From contig NW_002476365.1 of NCBI RefSeq assembly GCF_000189635.1, forward strand, positions 682,001 to 746,000: a DNA stretch of 64,000 nucleotides, in the 5' to 3' direction. The DNA is from Tetrahymena thermophila SB210. Lineage: Eukaryota > Ciliophora > Oligohymenophorea > Hymenostomatida > Tetrahymenidae. Below the pieces are notes generated by a model. That model saw only the letters and a program-made list of their open reading frames with translations. It was not told the DNA's origin and made no database searches. Below, piece after piece: positions 37,058 to 48,826 of this stretch. The translations under genes were made by a program, and so were the position numbers. Positions within the stretch are counted from its first letter, which is position 1; every line of letters starts with the position of its first letter.

Positions 37058-39127
37058 TCTTAAATAAACTAAAGATGTGCTTTATAAATTAACTAATTTT
37101 TTGCTAAAATCTGGGATGGTATTAAGTAAATATGATTCCTAATCCTTTTGAAATAATAAACTGATCTTTTTTTAAATTGTTTTGAAGCATAAATTTCTAT
37201 ATCTAATTGTCATAAAAATTTATTTGCTTTACTAATTATGAAATAATGCTGCTTAATTAAATAAATGAATCTAAAAATTTTATTTGTTAACTATTAGATT
37301 AAATAAATTGACTATTTTAATAAAGACTTTTTGGGTTGTTTTTATTAAAATTCAATTTTACCAAACTTTAATTCAATAGGATTAAATTACCTTGATTTCT
37401 TTTCAGACAATTTGTTCTTTTCATTTACTTAATTATTATCCCTAAGATGAAGTATTTTTTTGTTTGCTCTCTTTAGTTACTAAAACTCCGATATTTAACA
37501 GACTATTCAAAAATGATATAATTTTAAAAAAAATATTGAAACCTATCTGAGCAGCAAGTAAACTGTAAGAATATAATTTATATTCATTCAGTTTTTTTAT
37601 ACAAATAAATATACATAAATACAATTCTATCTAAATATTTTAATATCATTTAAAAATGATTTATGGCCATATTATTATTTTTATTACAGCAAAATGTTTA
37701 GCTATGAATAAATTACTTGTTTACATATCGTTTTTTATATTTGATTGATTTGAATTTTAATTGTGTAATTTGGGTCAAAGATTTAAATAATAGTAAGTAA
37801 TATATCTTGATGAATATGCGTGTAGAAATATTTATTAAATTTACTAAAATTTATTTTTTATCAATGTTTAAATGTAAATTTATCTGGAGATTTTTTTATT
37901 TATTTAAATACCTTGTCTCAATTAACAAATATATTTTCATTTGCAATCCTATCAAAAAAAGAAGTGTTTGAATAATCGTTTATTAAATTTAATTTTGGTT
38001 ATTCATGTAATGTTTTAAATAAGATTTTTCATCCAAGCAAATATTTTTTAATAATAAAGTTGTGTATTTTTTAATTATAAAGCGAATTTTTTATGGCTAT
38101 TTATTAATTGTTTGTTTATTAAGACTTAAGAAAATAAAAAATTTAGTATGTAAAAAAATAAAATTAATTGCTGTAACAAACAGACAAATCTAAATTATGT
38201 AAAAAATAATTTTAAACAAATAAAAAAAACTGTATACAATAGGTAGATAATTAATAAATATATATAGTTTTATGTTAGTGAGAAACATAATATAAATTTT
38301 TTAGCCAATGAAGTTTTGACATTTATTAATTTATTTAACCTGCAATTAGATTGTGATAACTAACTGTGTTTTAACATTTTATTTGTTAATTTAAGTAATT
38401 TATAGTTGTTTATAATTGATGCATGCAGATAATAAGTAAGCTAATAGAATACGTACGTAAGTTATAATGAGATATTTAGTCAGTTATCTTTTAGAATATA
38501 TAAGAGTGAGTAAGTGAGTGAATGAGCAGCTTTCACTCAATTTTTCATGCTCCAAAAGATCTAAAATTTTATTGAATTTACTTTAAATATTTTTTTCATT
38601 TAAATTAACAATTTAATATAATTTTATAGGTGTTTGCTAATCTCACAATTATTTATGTGAGGAATTAAAATTAATATCATATTTCCTATTTCAGTTGTCA
38701 TCCTTTTTTTTAATAAATTAAATAAATAAATTATTTTAAATATATTTTTTGCTCATTAATAAAATAAATAATTATAAATATATTTGTTGCATGCAATTTC
38801 ATTTATAAAATTCTAAATTAATAAAATTTTAACTATATTTTATCTAATAATTGTATTATTTTGCTTTCTTATTAATTTATTTTTATTGTAGATATTTCAT
38901 ATTTATATAATATTTTTATTCTAAAAAAGTATGTTTGCAATTTGCTTAAAGAAATTTATATTTTTCAATTTAGCTTATTATTCAATTTCATCGCTTTACT
39001 CTTTAATATATATTTAATGCTATTGCTTAGTTTTTTAATCTAAATTAATTTTTATCTATTTAATTTTTTCTAATAATGACTTTTCACTATAATTTTTCTT
39101 TAGATTTTCTATCTCAAAAATCAATTT
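37058..39127. other. Long spacer (2.07 kb) with an isolated TM-like exon and a T-tailed hairpin
   Basis: This is the longest stretch without a clear gene. It holds the isolated membrane-helix frame at 37421-37624 (listed separately), a TACGTACGTA palindrome near 38451, and a GAGTGAA/TTCACTC hairpin at 38516-38538 followed by T5. The rest is AT-rich and unremarkable. Confidence 0.5.
37421..37624 (-). pseudogene. Isolated TM-like exon, possible relic of the ciliate two-TM family
   Basis: A 67-codon frame between ATG 37624 and TGA 37423-37421 includes FFKIISFLNSLLNIGVLV. This resembles the second TM of the two-TM family member at 53574-56267 (IISEIGGFTQSLLAIGILI). TTCTTACAG near 37563-37571 would be a natural splice acceptor just before it. 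No upstream or downstream exons of that family were found nearby. It may be a relic, an unspliced exon, or chance. Confidence 0.25.
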
Positions 39128-41022
39128 TCAATTTTATATTTCAAATTTATATAAATTAAAAAAAATTACATCAGCCTCAGCTTATGTATTTAAAGGAGTG
39201 TCACTGACTTAGAATTTAGCACCTTAAGTAGTTAATTCGTATTTATCTGGGTTATGAGGAGCTTTGGAAGAAGGTCCTGTAATTTTACCTGCTAAAGCAT
39301 CTCTAAGAGCTGCTAATTCCATTGCTTATCTTTCAGCTTCACTATCTTCGTCTTCTTCTCCATCTTAAACTACTTTTTCTTCTTCACCATCTTATTTCAT
39401 TCCATCTTTGTACTCGCATGGGAATAATCTTTATATTAAAATAGTAATAATTAATTTAATAATAATTGTTATGATTTGGGGCTCATATCTTTAATTAGAA
39501 ATTTAAATGTATTTTTAATTATTTAATAATATTTATTTATATTTGATGGAGCAAAAAAAAATAATCAGTACAATCAAAAATAAAAAAATGAATTGGTATT
39601 AATATTAATTTAATTTAAATTTACGGAGTTTCTCCAGTAGGATTCCAAGGTCCAATATTTTTAGATAGATCACACTTGCTATTTCCTCCCAAAAAATCAG
39701 GAATGTTATCAATATCAATCTGAATTAAAAATATTAAAATAAATATATAGTTATTGAGTAAGTAAATAAATAAATTGATATTTTAATTAAATAAAAGATT
39801 AAAATAGAATAGAATTAATTTATTAATTAATTACTATTTCTAAGAGCTTTTCTTTGAATCCTGAACCTATAATTGTAATTTTATTTCTTGTTTTTTCATC
39901 TATCCAAGGTTTTATAACTGCCCAGACTCCTGAAAATAGCATGGGAGCATTTACTATAAACATTCTTCCAAGAATTTCAGGATAGTTTTCTTAGGCTACC
40001 TTAGAGGCAAGCTAGATAAAATTATAAACTTATTTTGAAAGCATTTTCATGGGAATACCCTTTAAATCTAAAATAGTAACTGTTTAATCGACTCTATGTC
40101 CGATAGCTTGTGAACAAGTAGGAAAGATACGATTTAAGAGAATTTCGTATGATTGGATATAATACTTTATTAAACGCTCTTCGGTTGTTACTTAAAATAG
40201 TTGAGTTAGCTTTAACATTCCGATTCTTTCGATATATATTGGGCGACCCTGTTTGATTATATTTTTTTAAATTTAAAAATGATTGCTAAATTAAAAATTT
40301 TCTTAAGTATTTATGCTATTTTTAAATGCTATGAATAATTATAATAATTTTTAATTTCGATTTCTTTAAATACTCTGCTTAGTATTTCCTAAATATTTTT
40401 GCTTGACTATTTCCTATCTTTTTTTCTATTTTACTAAGTTAAAATTTAAATGATTTATTACTAGTTTATCAGTTTTGTGATAACCATGAGGGTAATGGTG
40501 ACGAACTTCAGCTAATTCATTGAAGGAGAATTTCTATTTATTAAAAAATAATACTTAAAGCTATCAATAAGCTTAAAGCAAATGCTTTTTATGAATAGTT
40601 AAATTTTAAAATGAGTTTCATATTAAAAATGATTCACTTTTGATTCCATTTTCTCTTCTTGATTTATTTATTTATTCTTCCTTTTGAAAAGGAGAAATGT
40701 AAATGAAAATAAATTACCATTATATTTTAAACATCATTCTTTATTCTCCAATCCAAAAAGTCAGAAAACATCTTTTCTGTTTTGACTAAATCAAATTTTC
40801 TTGCTCTTAAAAATCTCAATAAGTAGTGGTCGTCATATTCTTTTTCAGAACATCCTTTCATTGCAGTAAATTGCCTAAATTTTTGCAATGTATCTAACTA
40901 TTCTTGAGAACACTCTCCAACATTTCTGAATTTAAAAAGAAAAAAAAAATCAATCGTCTTTAATAGTAATTTTCATAGACTAATTTTTAAATTAATTACC
41001 CTGAGTTCTTATTATTGTCCAT
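39128..41022 (-). CDS. Sec14-like CRAL-TRIO lipid-transfer protein
   Basis: Six exons (41022-41000, 40925-40718, 40533-40462, 40248-39835, 39719-39625, 39428-39128) sum to 371 codons, 370 residues. CRAL-TRIO_N is visible as YLLRFLRARKFDLVKTEKMF, followed by WRIKNDV. The lipid-binding domain runs from [20 protein letters not shown] through VTILDLKGIPMKML and YPEILGRMFIVNAPMLFSGV to KTRNKITIIGSG. It ends with IPDFLGGNSKCDLS, the classic Sec14 IPxFLGG element. Sec14 proteins exchange phosphatidylinositol and phosphatidylcholine and support PI4P production at Golgi and endosomes. The C-terminal extension (about 270-370) is acidic (QDGEEDEDSEAE) with a conserved-looking ALRDALAGKITGP. The last 15 or so codons before TGA are AT-rich; a slightly different 3' splice is possible. 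Confidence 0.88.
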
Positions 41023-41935
41023 TTTCACTAGCTTTTTCAAGTTTCTAAATTATATTCACTTAAAACTAACTTTTCTTTTAATTTTTTTATTTTTGATTGT
41101 TAAACTTCAATCTTTTAAATTTTTCTTTTTATTCAATTATTTTCTTTTTGTTAATTTGATAATTATTTGATTTCTTGCATAGTTGCTAATTAATTAATTA
41201 ATCAATAAATAAATCAATCAATTACTAGTTATTTAATTAACTATTTCTGCAAAATCCTATCTGTATTCACTCATTCATTCATTTTCTTTTTTTGTATTTT
41301 CTTATTATTGACATTCACTTTGATTTTAAATTCTTTTAAATGCAGGTAGGACTCTGAATATCAATCATCATTTAATTTTTCATAAAAAAAAGTACTGCTC
41401 AAACTAAAAACAACAAAAAACTCTAATTGCAAATTAAACCATGTAAAGATCCTTCAATAATTATAGATTTTTTTTCATATTTTGCAAAATATATTTAATA
41501 AATTACTGATTAAATACTACAATTTAGAATACTTTCTATAATACTTCAATAATATATTATATACTAAATAAATACTGATCCTCTCAGGTATATGTAAATG
41601 CTTTATTCAAAAAAAAAAAACTAAGTAAGCCCAATACATTTTTATCAAGATTTTTTAATTTGTTTTTACTTGATTTAGAAGTTACTCTCCCTTTTAAAAA
41701 CATTAGTTAATCTTTTAAATTATCTATAAAGTTTTTTATGCAGTAACAAAAATAAAAATCAGTTAAATTGAATTTACTTATATCCTTTAAAAAATTTGAA
41801 AATTTAATTAGATAAATATTTGATGAATAAAAACTAACACATAGAAGTATACTAATTCAAACAGTTCATTTGAATTAGCTTTTAAGTAAATTATCTATTG
41901 TGGTTATGTTGCTATCTAAATAAAGACTTTTTTAC
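41023..41935. other. Divergent/tandem spacer with AATT, ATTC microsatellites
   Basis: This spacer holds simple repeats (AATT and AATC units at about 41190-41225, ATTC units at about 41270-41285). No gene was seen. Reading further 3' than TGA 41936 for the Nudix gene is not supported. Confidence 0.5.
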
Positions 41936-42604
41936 TCATTTAACATTTTTTTTTTCTATGGGTTCAATATTAAAATCCTATTTTAGCATTTTTTAAAGAA
42001 TCTAATGAAAATTTGGAATGCTTTCTTCATCTTTAATTTCTGAAATGTTGAATTTTTCATTCGTATCTTTGCCTAAATATTAATCTAAGTAGAAGAATTA
42101 ACTGAAGATTTTTTCATGTCCTTTAGAATAGCTTTGTATAACACAACTAGCACTGAATATTAAATAGTGCTATTAAATATATATTTCATTAATTAGTAAA
42201 ATTTGTTTGAGATCAAATAAATCTTACAGTGTCTTGCCTTATCACTTCATGAATATTGTAATTATTGCCAATTAAATCAACTGTATATCCAGTTTCCTCC
42301 TTAACTTCTCTTTTAATTCCATTTTCAATTAATTCTCCTAAGTTAGAGATAAATAATTTTAGATAAAGTAAATTTAACAATCTTACCGAATTCAAGTCTA
42401 CCTCCTGGAAAACTCCATTAATTATGATAAGGAGGCTATTCTCTTTTGATCAATAGTATCTTTCATTTAATTAACAAATTTTTAGCATTAATTGCCACAG
42501 AAAAAGTTAAATGATTAATCTTAAATAAGAATTACCTTCCTAGGTTATTTAGAGTCAAAGACCAGTCCAGAAATACCAGTTTTAATTATTTATTTAAGAG
42601 ACAT
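41936..42604 (-). CDS. Nudix hydrolase
   Basis: Four exons (42604-42536, 42459-42387, 42337-42228, 42169-41936) give 162 codons, 161 residues, a typical single-domain size. WSFPGGRLEFGE leads into the Nudix box GELIENGIKREVKEETGY, which has every family position (Gx5Ex7REVxEExG). The Glu residues that hold the catalytic Mg2+ are present. The box is split by an intron after the first Gly codon position. The protein starts MSLKQIIKTGISGLVFD. Nudix enzymes hydrolyse nucleoside diphosphates linked to another group; substrate cannot be told from this sequence. The short C-terminal helix (IPNFHQILQKMLKQDF) resembles MutT/NUDT1-like members. The stop at 41938-41936 follows a run of ten T on the plus strand. 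Confidence 0.85.
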
Positions 42605-42869
42605 TTATTAATATAATTAAATAAATAATATGCGATTATATCTAATCTTCTTATATCAATTTTATAATATATTAGAAGCTATACGAAAATATAATTAAGG
42701 ATTATTAAAAATACTTAAAATGTTTATTTAATTTATAAAATTTAACAAAATACAGATAGATAAGAAACTTTAATAAATAAAATCTACACACAATTGTCAT
42801 AAATCTTCTTTAAAATAAATTATATTTGGAGTTATTCTTTGAATAAAAATCAAATTTATAATATAAAAA

Positions 42870-43189
42870 TAGTCAATTTATATTCTAAAACACATAAATT
42901 TTGTTCTAATTTAAAAAAATGAAGATATTTCTGTGTAGTGTTATTTTAATTATAGACTTGGAGATGGTACTTAATAAAATTTATATGGATTGCAATATTT
43001 AAAGAGATACTAAATATAAATTTAATCTCCTTTTTTTATGTAGTTTAAAAAGCCAAGATGTGTTTAAGTGAACTACCAAATAATTCTAAACCTTTATTTC
43101 CTTTTAAATAGACTTTATATCCAAAAATATTAAAAAGAATTTATTGCAAGTCATAGTTTTTACACAAAATGAGCTTAGGTATATTATAA
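42870..43189 (-). pseudogene. Decayed duplicate of the xylulokinase 3' end
   Basis: Reading the plus strand, 42920-43180 parallels 43235-43510 of the adjacent xylulokinase gene, piece by piece. GATATTTCTGT, AATTATAGA(C/T)TTGGAGATG-like, AAGCCAAGATGTG against ATATCCATGATGTG, and ATGAGCTTAGGTATATTATA against ATCAGCTTAGATATATTATC all occur in the same order. The conserved coding motifs of the parent (LTGGACKNR, GSEDSACIGSAL) are not preserved as protein, so this is a 3'-end tandem duplicate that has drifted. It lies immediately downstream of the intact gene in the same orientation. Confidence 0.7.
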
Positions 43190-44869
43190 TCAATATGGAT
43201 ACTATTTACATAAATTTTATTCTAATTATTAAATAAATGGAGATATTTCTGTATAATACTAATTTAATTATAGATCTGGAGATGACACTTGCTGAATATT
43301 ATATGCGTTGCAGCTGTTAAAGTGGCTATAAAAATCTATTTCGTCATTTTTAATGTGGTTTAAATATCCATGATGTGCTCTAAGAGCACTACCAATACAT
43401 GCTGAATCTTCAGATCCTTGTATAAAAACAGGGCATCCAAAAACATTAGAAGAAATTTGTTGCAAAACTCTGTTTTTGCATGCTCCTCCTGTCAAAATCA
43501 GCTTAGATATATTATCTTTCAGGAAGTTTATTCTTAAAGATATTATTTTATATTCAAGAAGAAGTATAATTTTTTCTACTGGCAAAATTTTAATAGGAGC
43601 ATCGTTATTTACATTTTTTATTTCTTCTATTTAGTTTGGACAGTTTATAGGTGGTACTATTTCAGGTTATTAAAGAAAACAACCATAAAATCCTTTAGGC
43701 TTGTAGATATTAAAGTAATATTCTTCAACTTCTTCCCATGTCAACTAACTTTTTGAAATTATTTCTTCTCTCATCATACCTCCATTTTTCTGGCAAAGGA
43801 GCAAAAGATACTTTTTATTGATTAAAATAAATCTTTTTATTTTTAATCAAAATCGAGATTTTTAAGTTAATCAAAAAATAAAATATACCTAATCTGATCT
43901 AAGAGGAGAGCAAAAAATATGAATATTTGGGTCAAGTGATTTCTCTATATCATTTTCGTTAATAATACCAAATAGAGTATCACTAGTACCTAAGCTTATT
44001 GCCAAGTAACTTGGATTCAGCAATCCCATTCCTACCATAGAGGCTAAATTATCTCCAGTGCTAGCAATAACAAACGAGTCTTAACTAAAGATATTATTAT
44101 ACTTGTGTATGAAATAATCGTTTATTCTTCCAACACTTTACCAACTCTTTATAGGTTGATATACTCCTAGTTTTTTTTATAAATCAGGTACATAATCTAC
44201 CATTTCTTAAATGTATTTTTTAGATTTTAAATCCATTAAATTAATCCCAGATGCATCACCATAGTCAACAGAAATAAACTTTCCAATAAATATTTCAGCC
44301 AAAAATGAGCTTATTAAGCTTATATGGATAGTTTTATCGTAAATTTCTTTTTATAATTAGTATTTTTTAATAATTTAACTGAAAGAAAACCTTTCAAAAG
44401 CCCTACTTCCTGATTTTTTATGAATTTCTGTAAATTACTCAGAAATTTCTTTACACTAAGAAGATGTGCTAGAATCCATCCAAATAGGACATAAAATAGT
44501 TGCAAATGAATCTTTCAAATTTTCAATTAAATTTTTTTTAGAGTCATATAATATTTCCTTCTAATAATAAACACTCCCATGTTGTTATCCAGATACAGAT
44601 AAAGCAGATATTTTTTTAGCGAATTACTTATTTAGTTTTTCTAAACCTAGATCAAGAGCTCTGAGAAAAATGAGCACATCTTATTCTGCTGATTTGTGAT
44701 TATCCTTTACTGTAAAATGAACAACTTCTTCATTTTCAAATAGTATATCACTAAAAATAATTTTATCACGATATACTTCTATAGAATTCTCATCAAATAC
44801 ACATAATTTTAAAGACTAAGTAGACAAATCTAATCCTAAAAAGAAAAGATTTTCAATTTGTATATCCAT
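43190..44869 (-). CDS. XYLB: Xylulokinase (FGGY carbohydrate kinase)
   Basis: Two exons (44869-43889 and 43810-43190) give 534 codons, 533 residues, the usual length. FGGY features appear in order. GLDLSTQSLKLCVFDE is the N-terminal ATPase phosphate loop, SVSGQQHGSVYY and WMDSSTS follow, then GDASGINLMDL holds the catalytic-base Asp. STGDNLASMVGMGL, ISLGTSDTLFGI (adenosine-binding ATPase motif), KNGGMMREEI and LILTGGACKNRVLQQ complete the set, with EDSACIGSAL near the end. The order and spacing match eukaryotic XYLB. The enzyme phosphorylates D-xylulose to xylulose-5-phosphate, feeding the pentose phosphate pathway in the cytosol. The real stop is TGA 43192-43190; the in-frame TAA after SSPDL is Gln, and the extra tail (YYTEISPFIQQLEQN) matches the family's C-terminal helix. 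Confidence 0.9.
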
Positions 44870-45981
44870 CGCGCAAAATAGTTGCTGTTTTAATATTAAA
44901 AACCGCCAAAAGTGATATAATTAAGTTAAATAATTTATCAATAAATTTGATAAAGATTTTATTATTAATTAAAAACTTTTTTAAATAAATTATGTATCAT
45001 TTTAATAAATAATCATTTTATAACAAATACTGTAAATTTTCATATATTAAGGCCACCTCGATTTCAGCTTAGATACCTCACTTATAGTTCTTACCTGCCT
45101 TAATTAAACCATATTTTCAAATTTTTAAAAACGGCCTATATATGAACCTTTAGAGTATATTATATTTAATTTTATATTGTTAAACCTAAAAATTTATTAC
45201 ATTTAATTTCATTTAATTTTTAAAACTAACTATGCTTTAAAAATCCACTTTTTGTTTGAATAAATTTTACAAAGATGAATTTTGATATTTAAAATATCAA
45301 AATAACTTGAAATGAGATATTTATTTTTTAATAATTATGAATTTATCTGATAAATTTCTGTAACTATTTTTCTTTAAAAAATTTAATTTTAGATAAACTT
45401 ATTATGCATTTTAGTTTAAAAAACAAAATTATAACAAATACATTTTCAAGAACTATTTATTTATTTAATTTAATATTTTGAAAAAATAATTTTTATTGTT
45501 ATATTCATTCAAATTGTTAAAAATAAATAAAAAATTTAGATAATAAAAATTAATTATTGAATTATCTAAATTTATCTGTTTATCTCCTAATTATTCAATT
45601 AATAAAATAATAATTTCATAAGAAGATTAAATTAAACCAAATTCTATTTTTACTTTTATTTATTACTATTAAAGAGCAAAATTTTTAAAATTGTTATCAA
45701 AATCTTGAAAATGGTTTAAAAATTCCTTCCTTCATTGTAGTAAATAGTTTTAAAATAGTAGAATTGCTTTGACAAGTATAGTCAAAAATAGGCTAAATTT
45801 CTTTAGAGGTGAGGGTCTCTTTTTAATATATGAGATGTGAAGAAAATAAATTAATTGAGCATAACAAAATTTATATATCCTTTGTTTTGAAAATAATTGT
45901 ATAAACTTTAAATTAACAAAAAAAAGTTAAATAAAAAAGAGCAAAAATAGATTAAATTTAAACCTAAAATAGTTAGCGTAA
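44870..45981. other. Divergent promoter region of xylulokinase and eRF1
   Basis: The 5' ends of the two divergent genes face each other across 1.1 kb. A small, comparatively GC-rich patch lies at about 45050-45112 (GGCCACCTCGATTTCAGC), and a short AGAG/CTCT stem followed by T5 lies near 45806-45826. Neither is assigned. Confidence 0.45.
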
Positions 45982-48453
45982 ATGGAAGAGAAAGATCAAC
46001 GTTAAAGAAATATTGAACATTTTAAGATCAAGAAATTGATGACAAGACTTAGAAACACTAGAGGGTAATCAATCTATTTAATATAAAAAATTATTTTCTC
46101 TCTTTTCACTAACTTTCCATTTGCACCCACTGATTCAATATGTTATTTTTGTTTTGCTTGAATAATAATAAAACTATATATAGCCTAGTTATCATTCATT
46201 TAATTTTAATATCTTATGGAATTGCAATTCTATATTTTGCTTAAGGATAAATACCTTAAAAATATGTGACATCAGTGGAGATTTTGCATAATTTGGAAGA
46301 TTTAGGGATTGAAATTTTAGAAAATTTTAAGTAAATAACCTTTATAACTTTTAAAAACATAGTTCTGGTACTTCTATGGTTTCTTTGATTATTCCTCCTA
46401 AGAAGTAAATTAACGATTCCACAAAGTTAATCAGTGATGAATTCAGTAAGGCCACTAATATTAAAGACAGAGTCAACCGTTAATCTGTACAAGATGCAAT
46501 GGTTTCCGCCTTACAAAGTAAAATTATTATATTATTGGTTAAATATGTATATATGCTTGGCATTTCTTCAAACAACATCCACAAAAACTATTGAATGATG
46601 AAGATATTTTAAGCAAAATTTAAAAAATGAAAATAAATTTGCTGACTGGTCTTAAATGTTTAATTTATAAAACAAAGGATTAAAATTATATCAAAGAACT
46701 CCCAATAATGGTTTGATTCTTTATTGCGGTAAGGTTCTTAACGAAGAAGGAAAAGAAATTAAGCTTTTGATCGATTTCGAACCCTACAAGCCCATCAACA
46801 CCTCTCTTTATTTCTGTGACAGTAAGTTCCACGTTGATGAATTGGGTTCACTTCTTGAAACCGACCCTCCTTTTGGTTTCATCGTTATGGATGGTCAAGG
46901 TGCTCTCTATGCCAATCTCCAAGGAAATACAAAGACAGTAAGCTATATAAAATAAATTAACTATCAAAATTTTTTATTAGATGCATGCAAAACAAATAAA
47001 CAAGGAAAGATTTAATAAGGGTCAATTAAAAATACGCTTAAAATTATTAAAAAATATTAACGAAAGTCATATTTTTTAGGGATTAATTAACAAATAAATA
47101 TTTTGGCTTTTAAGAAAATCTTATTATATACTTTCTTTAATTAATAAGCATTTAATCCTATTTTCAATCAAAGCATATTCTCAAAAAAAAAAAATACAAG
47201 CAAGCAAGCAAATATCTCTTTGAATATTTTTAAATAAAATCAAATTGAGTAAATATATTTCTTCTATGTAGCAGAGTTTACTAAATTAGTAATATTACTA
47301 CCAGTTTTTTAGTAAAAAATAAAACGAACTATCTTTCAAATGAATATATAAAAAAACATTATTCTTTTTAACATATAATCATTTCTCATTAATTAAAAAA
47401 GGTTTTAAATAAATTCTCAGTCGAATTGCCCAAGAAGCACGGTAGAGGTGGTCAATCATCAGTTCGTTTTGCACGTCTTAGAGTTGAAAAGAGACACAAC
47501 TATCTTAGAAAGGTTTGTGAAGTCGCCACTTAAACTTTCATTTCCCAAGATAAAATTAATGTTTAAGGTTTAGTCTTAGCTGGTTCTGGTGATTTCAAGA
47601 ATGAATTGAGTACTACATAGATGTTCGACCCTCGTCTTGCTTGCAAGATTATCAAGATTGTTGATGTTTCTTATGGTGGTGAAAATGGTCTTAACCAAGC
47701 TATTGAACTCGCTTAAGAATCTTTAACTAACGTCAAGTTCGTTTAAGAAAAGAACGTTATCTCCAAATTCTTCGATTGCATCGCTATTGACTCCGGTACC
47801 GTTGTCTATGGTGTTCAAGATACTATGTAACTCTTATTAGATGGTGTTATTGAAAACATTCTTTGTTTCGAAGAACTCACTACCTTGAGAGTCACTCGTA
47901 AAAATAAAGTCACAGAATGTAATTATTTAGCATTTATTTCAATTTTCAGATTAGGTATTTGAACTCAAAAAGCAAGCAATCAAGCAAAAAAGCAAACAAA
48001 CAAACAAACAAAAAATAAATTAAATAGCAAGAAAGAAAGAAAGAAAGAAATAAATAAATAAGGCTTTAATAGATGATACCAATAGAATCTAATAATAAAA
48101 TCTTTTTCTACAAATAAATTTAATTAATTAAATGATTAAAAATATCTTTTATAAAATTAGAAATCACTCATATATTCATTCCTCCTAATGAATTAAATAA
48201 TCCTAAGCATTTCAAGGATGGTGAACATGAACTTGAAAAGATTGAAGTTGAAAACTTAACTGAATGGTTAGCTGAACACTACAGTGAATTCGGTGCTGAA
48301 CTTTACTTTATTACTGATAAATCTGCTGAAGGTTGCCAATTTGTCAAAGGTTTCTCTGGTATTGGTGGTTTCTTAAGATATAAGGTCGATTTAGAACATA
48401 TTGTTAACCCTAATGACGAATACAACTACGAAGAAGAAGAAGGCTTCATATGA
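45982..48453 (+). CDS. ERF1: Eukaryotic release factor 1, UGA-specific ciliate type
   Basis: Five exons (45982-46064, 46363-46517, 46678-46937, 47402-47918, 48161-48453) sum to 436 codons, 435 residues. Domain 1, the stop-codon decoder, carries NIKD at 60-63 where most eukaryotes have NIKS, and YFCDSKF at 124-130 (YxCxxxF). Domain 2 carries GGQ at 182-184 (HGRGGQSS), which triggers peptide release in the ribosomal peptidyl-transferase centre. Domain 3 (about 270-435) binds eRF3 and ends in an acidic tail ([14 protein letters not shown]). The altered domain 1 fits a factor that recognises UGA and ignores UAA/UAG, which here encode Gln. Codon use is richer in GGT, AAG, CTC, TTC and GTC than in neighbours, as expected for high expression. 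The tRNA-Gln that reads UAA lies 293 bp downstream. Confidence 0.97.
47965..48061 (+). repeat. Simple-sequence cluster inside the last eRF1 intron
   Basis: AAGC, AAAC, GAAA and TAAA tetranucleotide runs follow each other (GCAAACAAACAAACAAAC, GAAAGAAAGAAAGAAAG). They lie wholly in the intron 47919-48160 and make it the most repetitive short tract in the window. Confidence 0.8.
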
Positions 48454-48746
48454 TCAATATTTTTATTTCTAAATTAAATTTTACATCTAAAAGATGTTTT
48501 AAAACATTCTGCTTAAGCACTCTAAAATATTAAGTTTATATTAAAGATTTAATATTTTCTGTAATTCATTTCATTATGTACTATAGTATTATTACTCTTT
48601 GTATTTTGAGAGCTTTAAGCTTCCTTAAAAAAATTCATCTTTTTCTTCATGATAAATTAATTATTAATTAATTTGTTGTATTCTCTAATTTTAATTTGCA
48701 AGGGCCTTTATATCCTCCCAAAATAATATAGTATTATTAGTTATCC
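48454..48746. other. eRF1 to tRNA-Gln gap
   Basis: 293 bp of AT-rich DNA; it should contain the eRF1 polyadenylation site and the tRNA 5' flank. Nothing else was seen. Confidence 0.5.
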
Positions 48747-48818
48747 GGTTCCATAGTATAGTGGTTAGTACTGGGGACTTTAAATCCCTTGACCTGGGTT
48801 CGAATCCCAGTGGGACCT
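48747..48818 (+). tRNA. tRNA-Gln(UUA), decodes UAA (and UAG by wobble)
   Basis: This is a 72-nt cloverleaf without intron. The acceptor GGTTCCA pairs with TGGGACC (one T.G), and the discriminator is U73 as in eukaryotic tRNA-Gln. The anticodon arm GGGGA-CTTTAAA-TCCCT places TTA at 34-36, complementary to the codon UAA. The T arm is TGGG(T)TCGAATCCCA. Apart from the anticodon loop it has the general tRNA-Gln body. It matches my memory of the Tetrahymena glutamine tRNA that reads reassigned stops (UmUA). It is followed directly by T6 at 48821-48826. Confidence 0.96.
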
Positions 48819-48820
48819 GA

Positions 48821-48826
48821 TTTTTT
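48821..48826 (+). terminator. Pol III terminator of tRNA-Gln
   Basis: TTTTTT begins two bases after the mature tRNA 3' end. Confidence 0.85.

Noticed and set aside
41607-41935. Extension of the Nudix protein beyond 41936
   Set aside because: An initial miscount of a T10 run suggested it; with the correct count, TGA at 41938-41936 ends the frame, and exon lengths then sum to whole codons.
45050-45112. Slightly GC-rich patch between xylulokinase and eRF1
   Set aside because: No cloverleaf, hairpin or coding frame could be built; listed only within the spacer.
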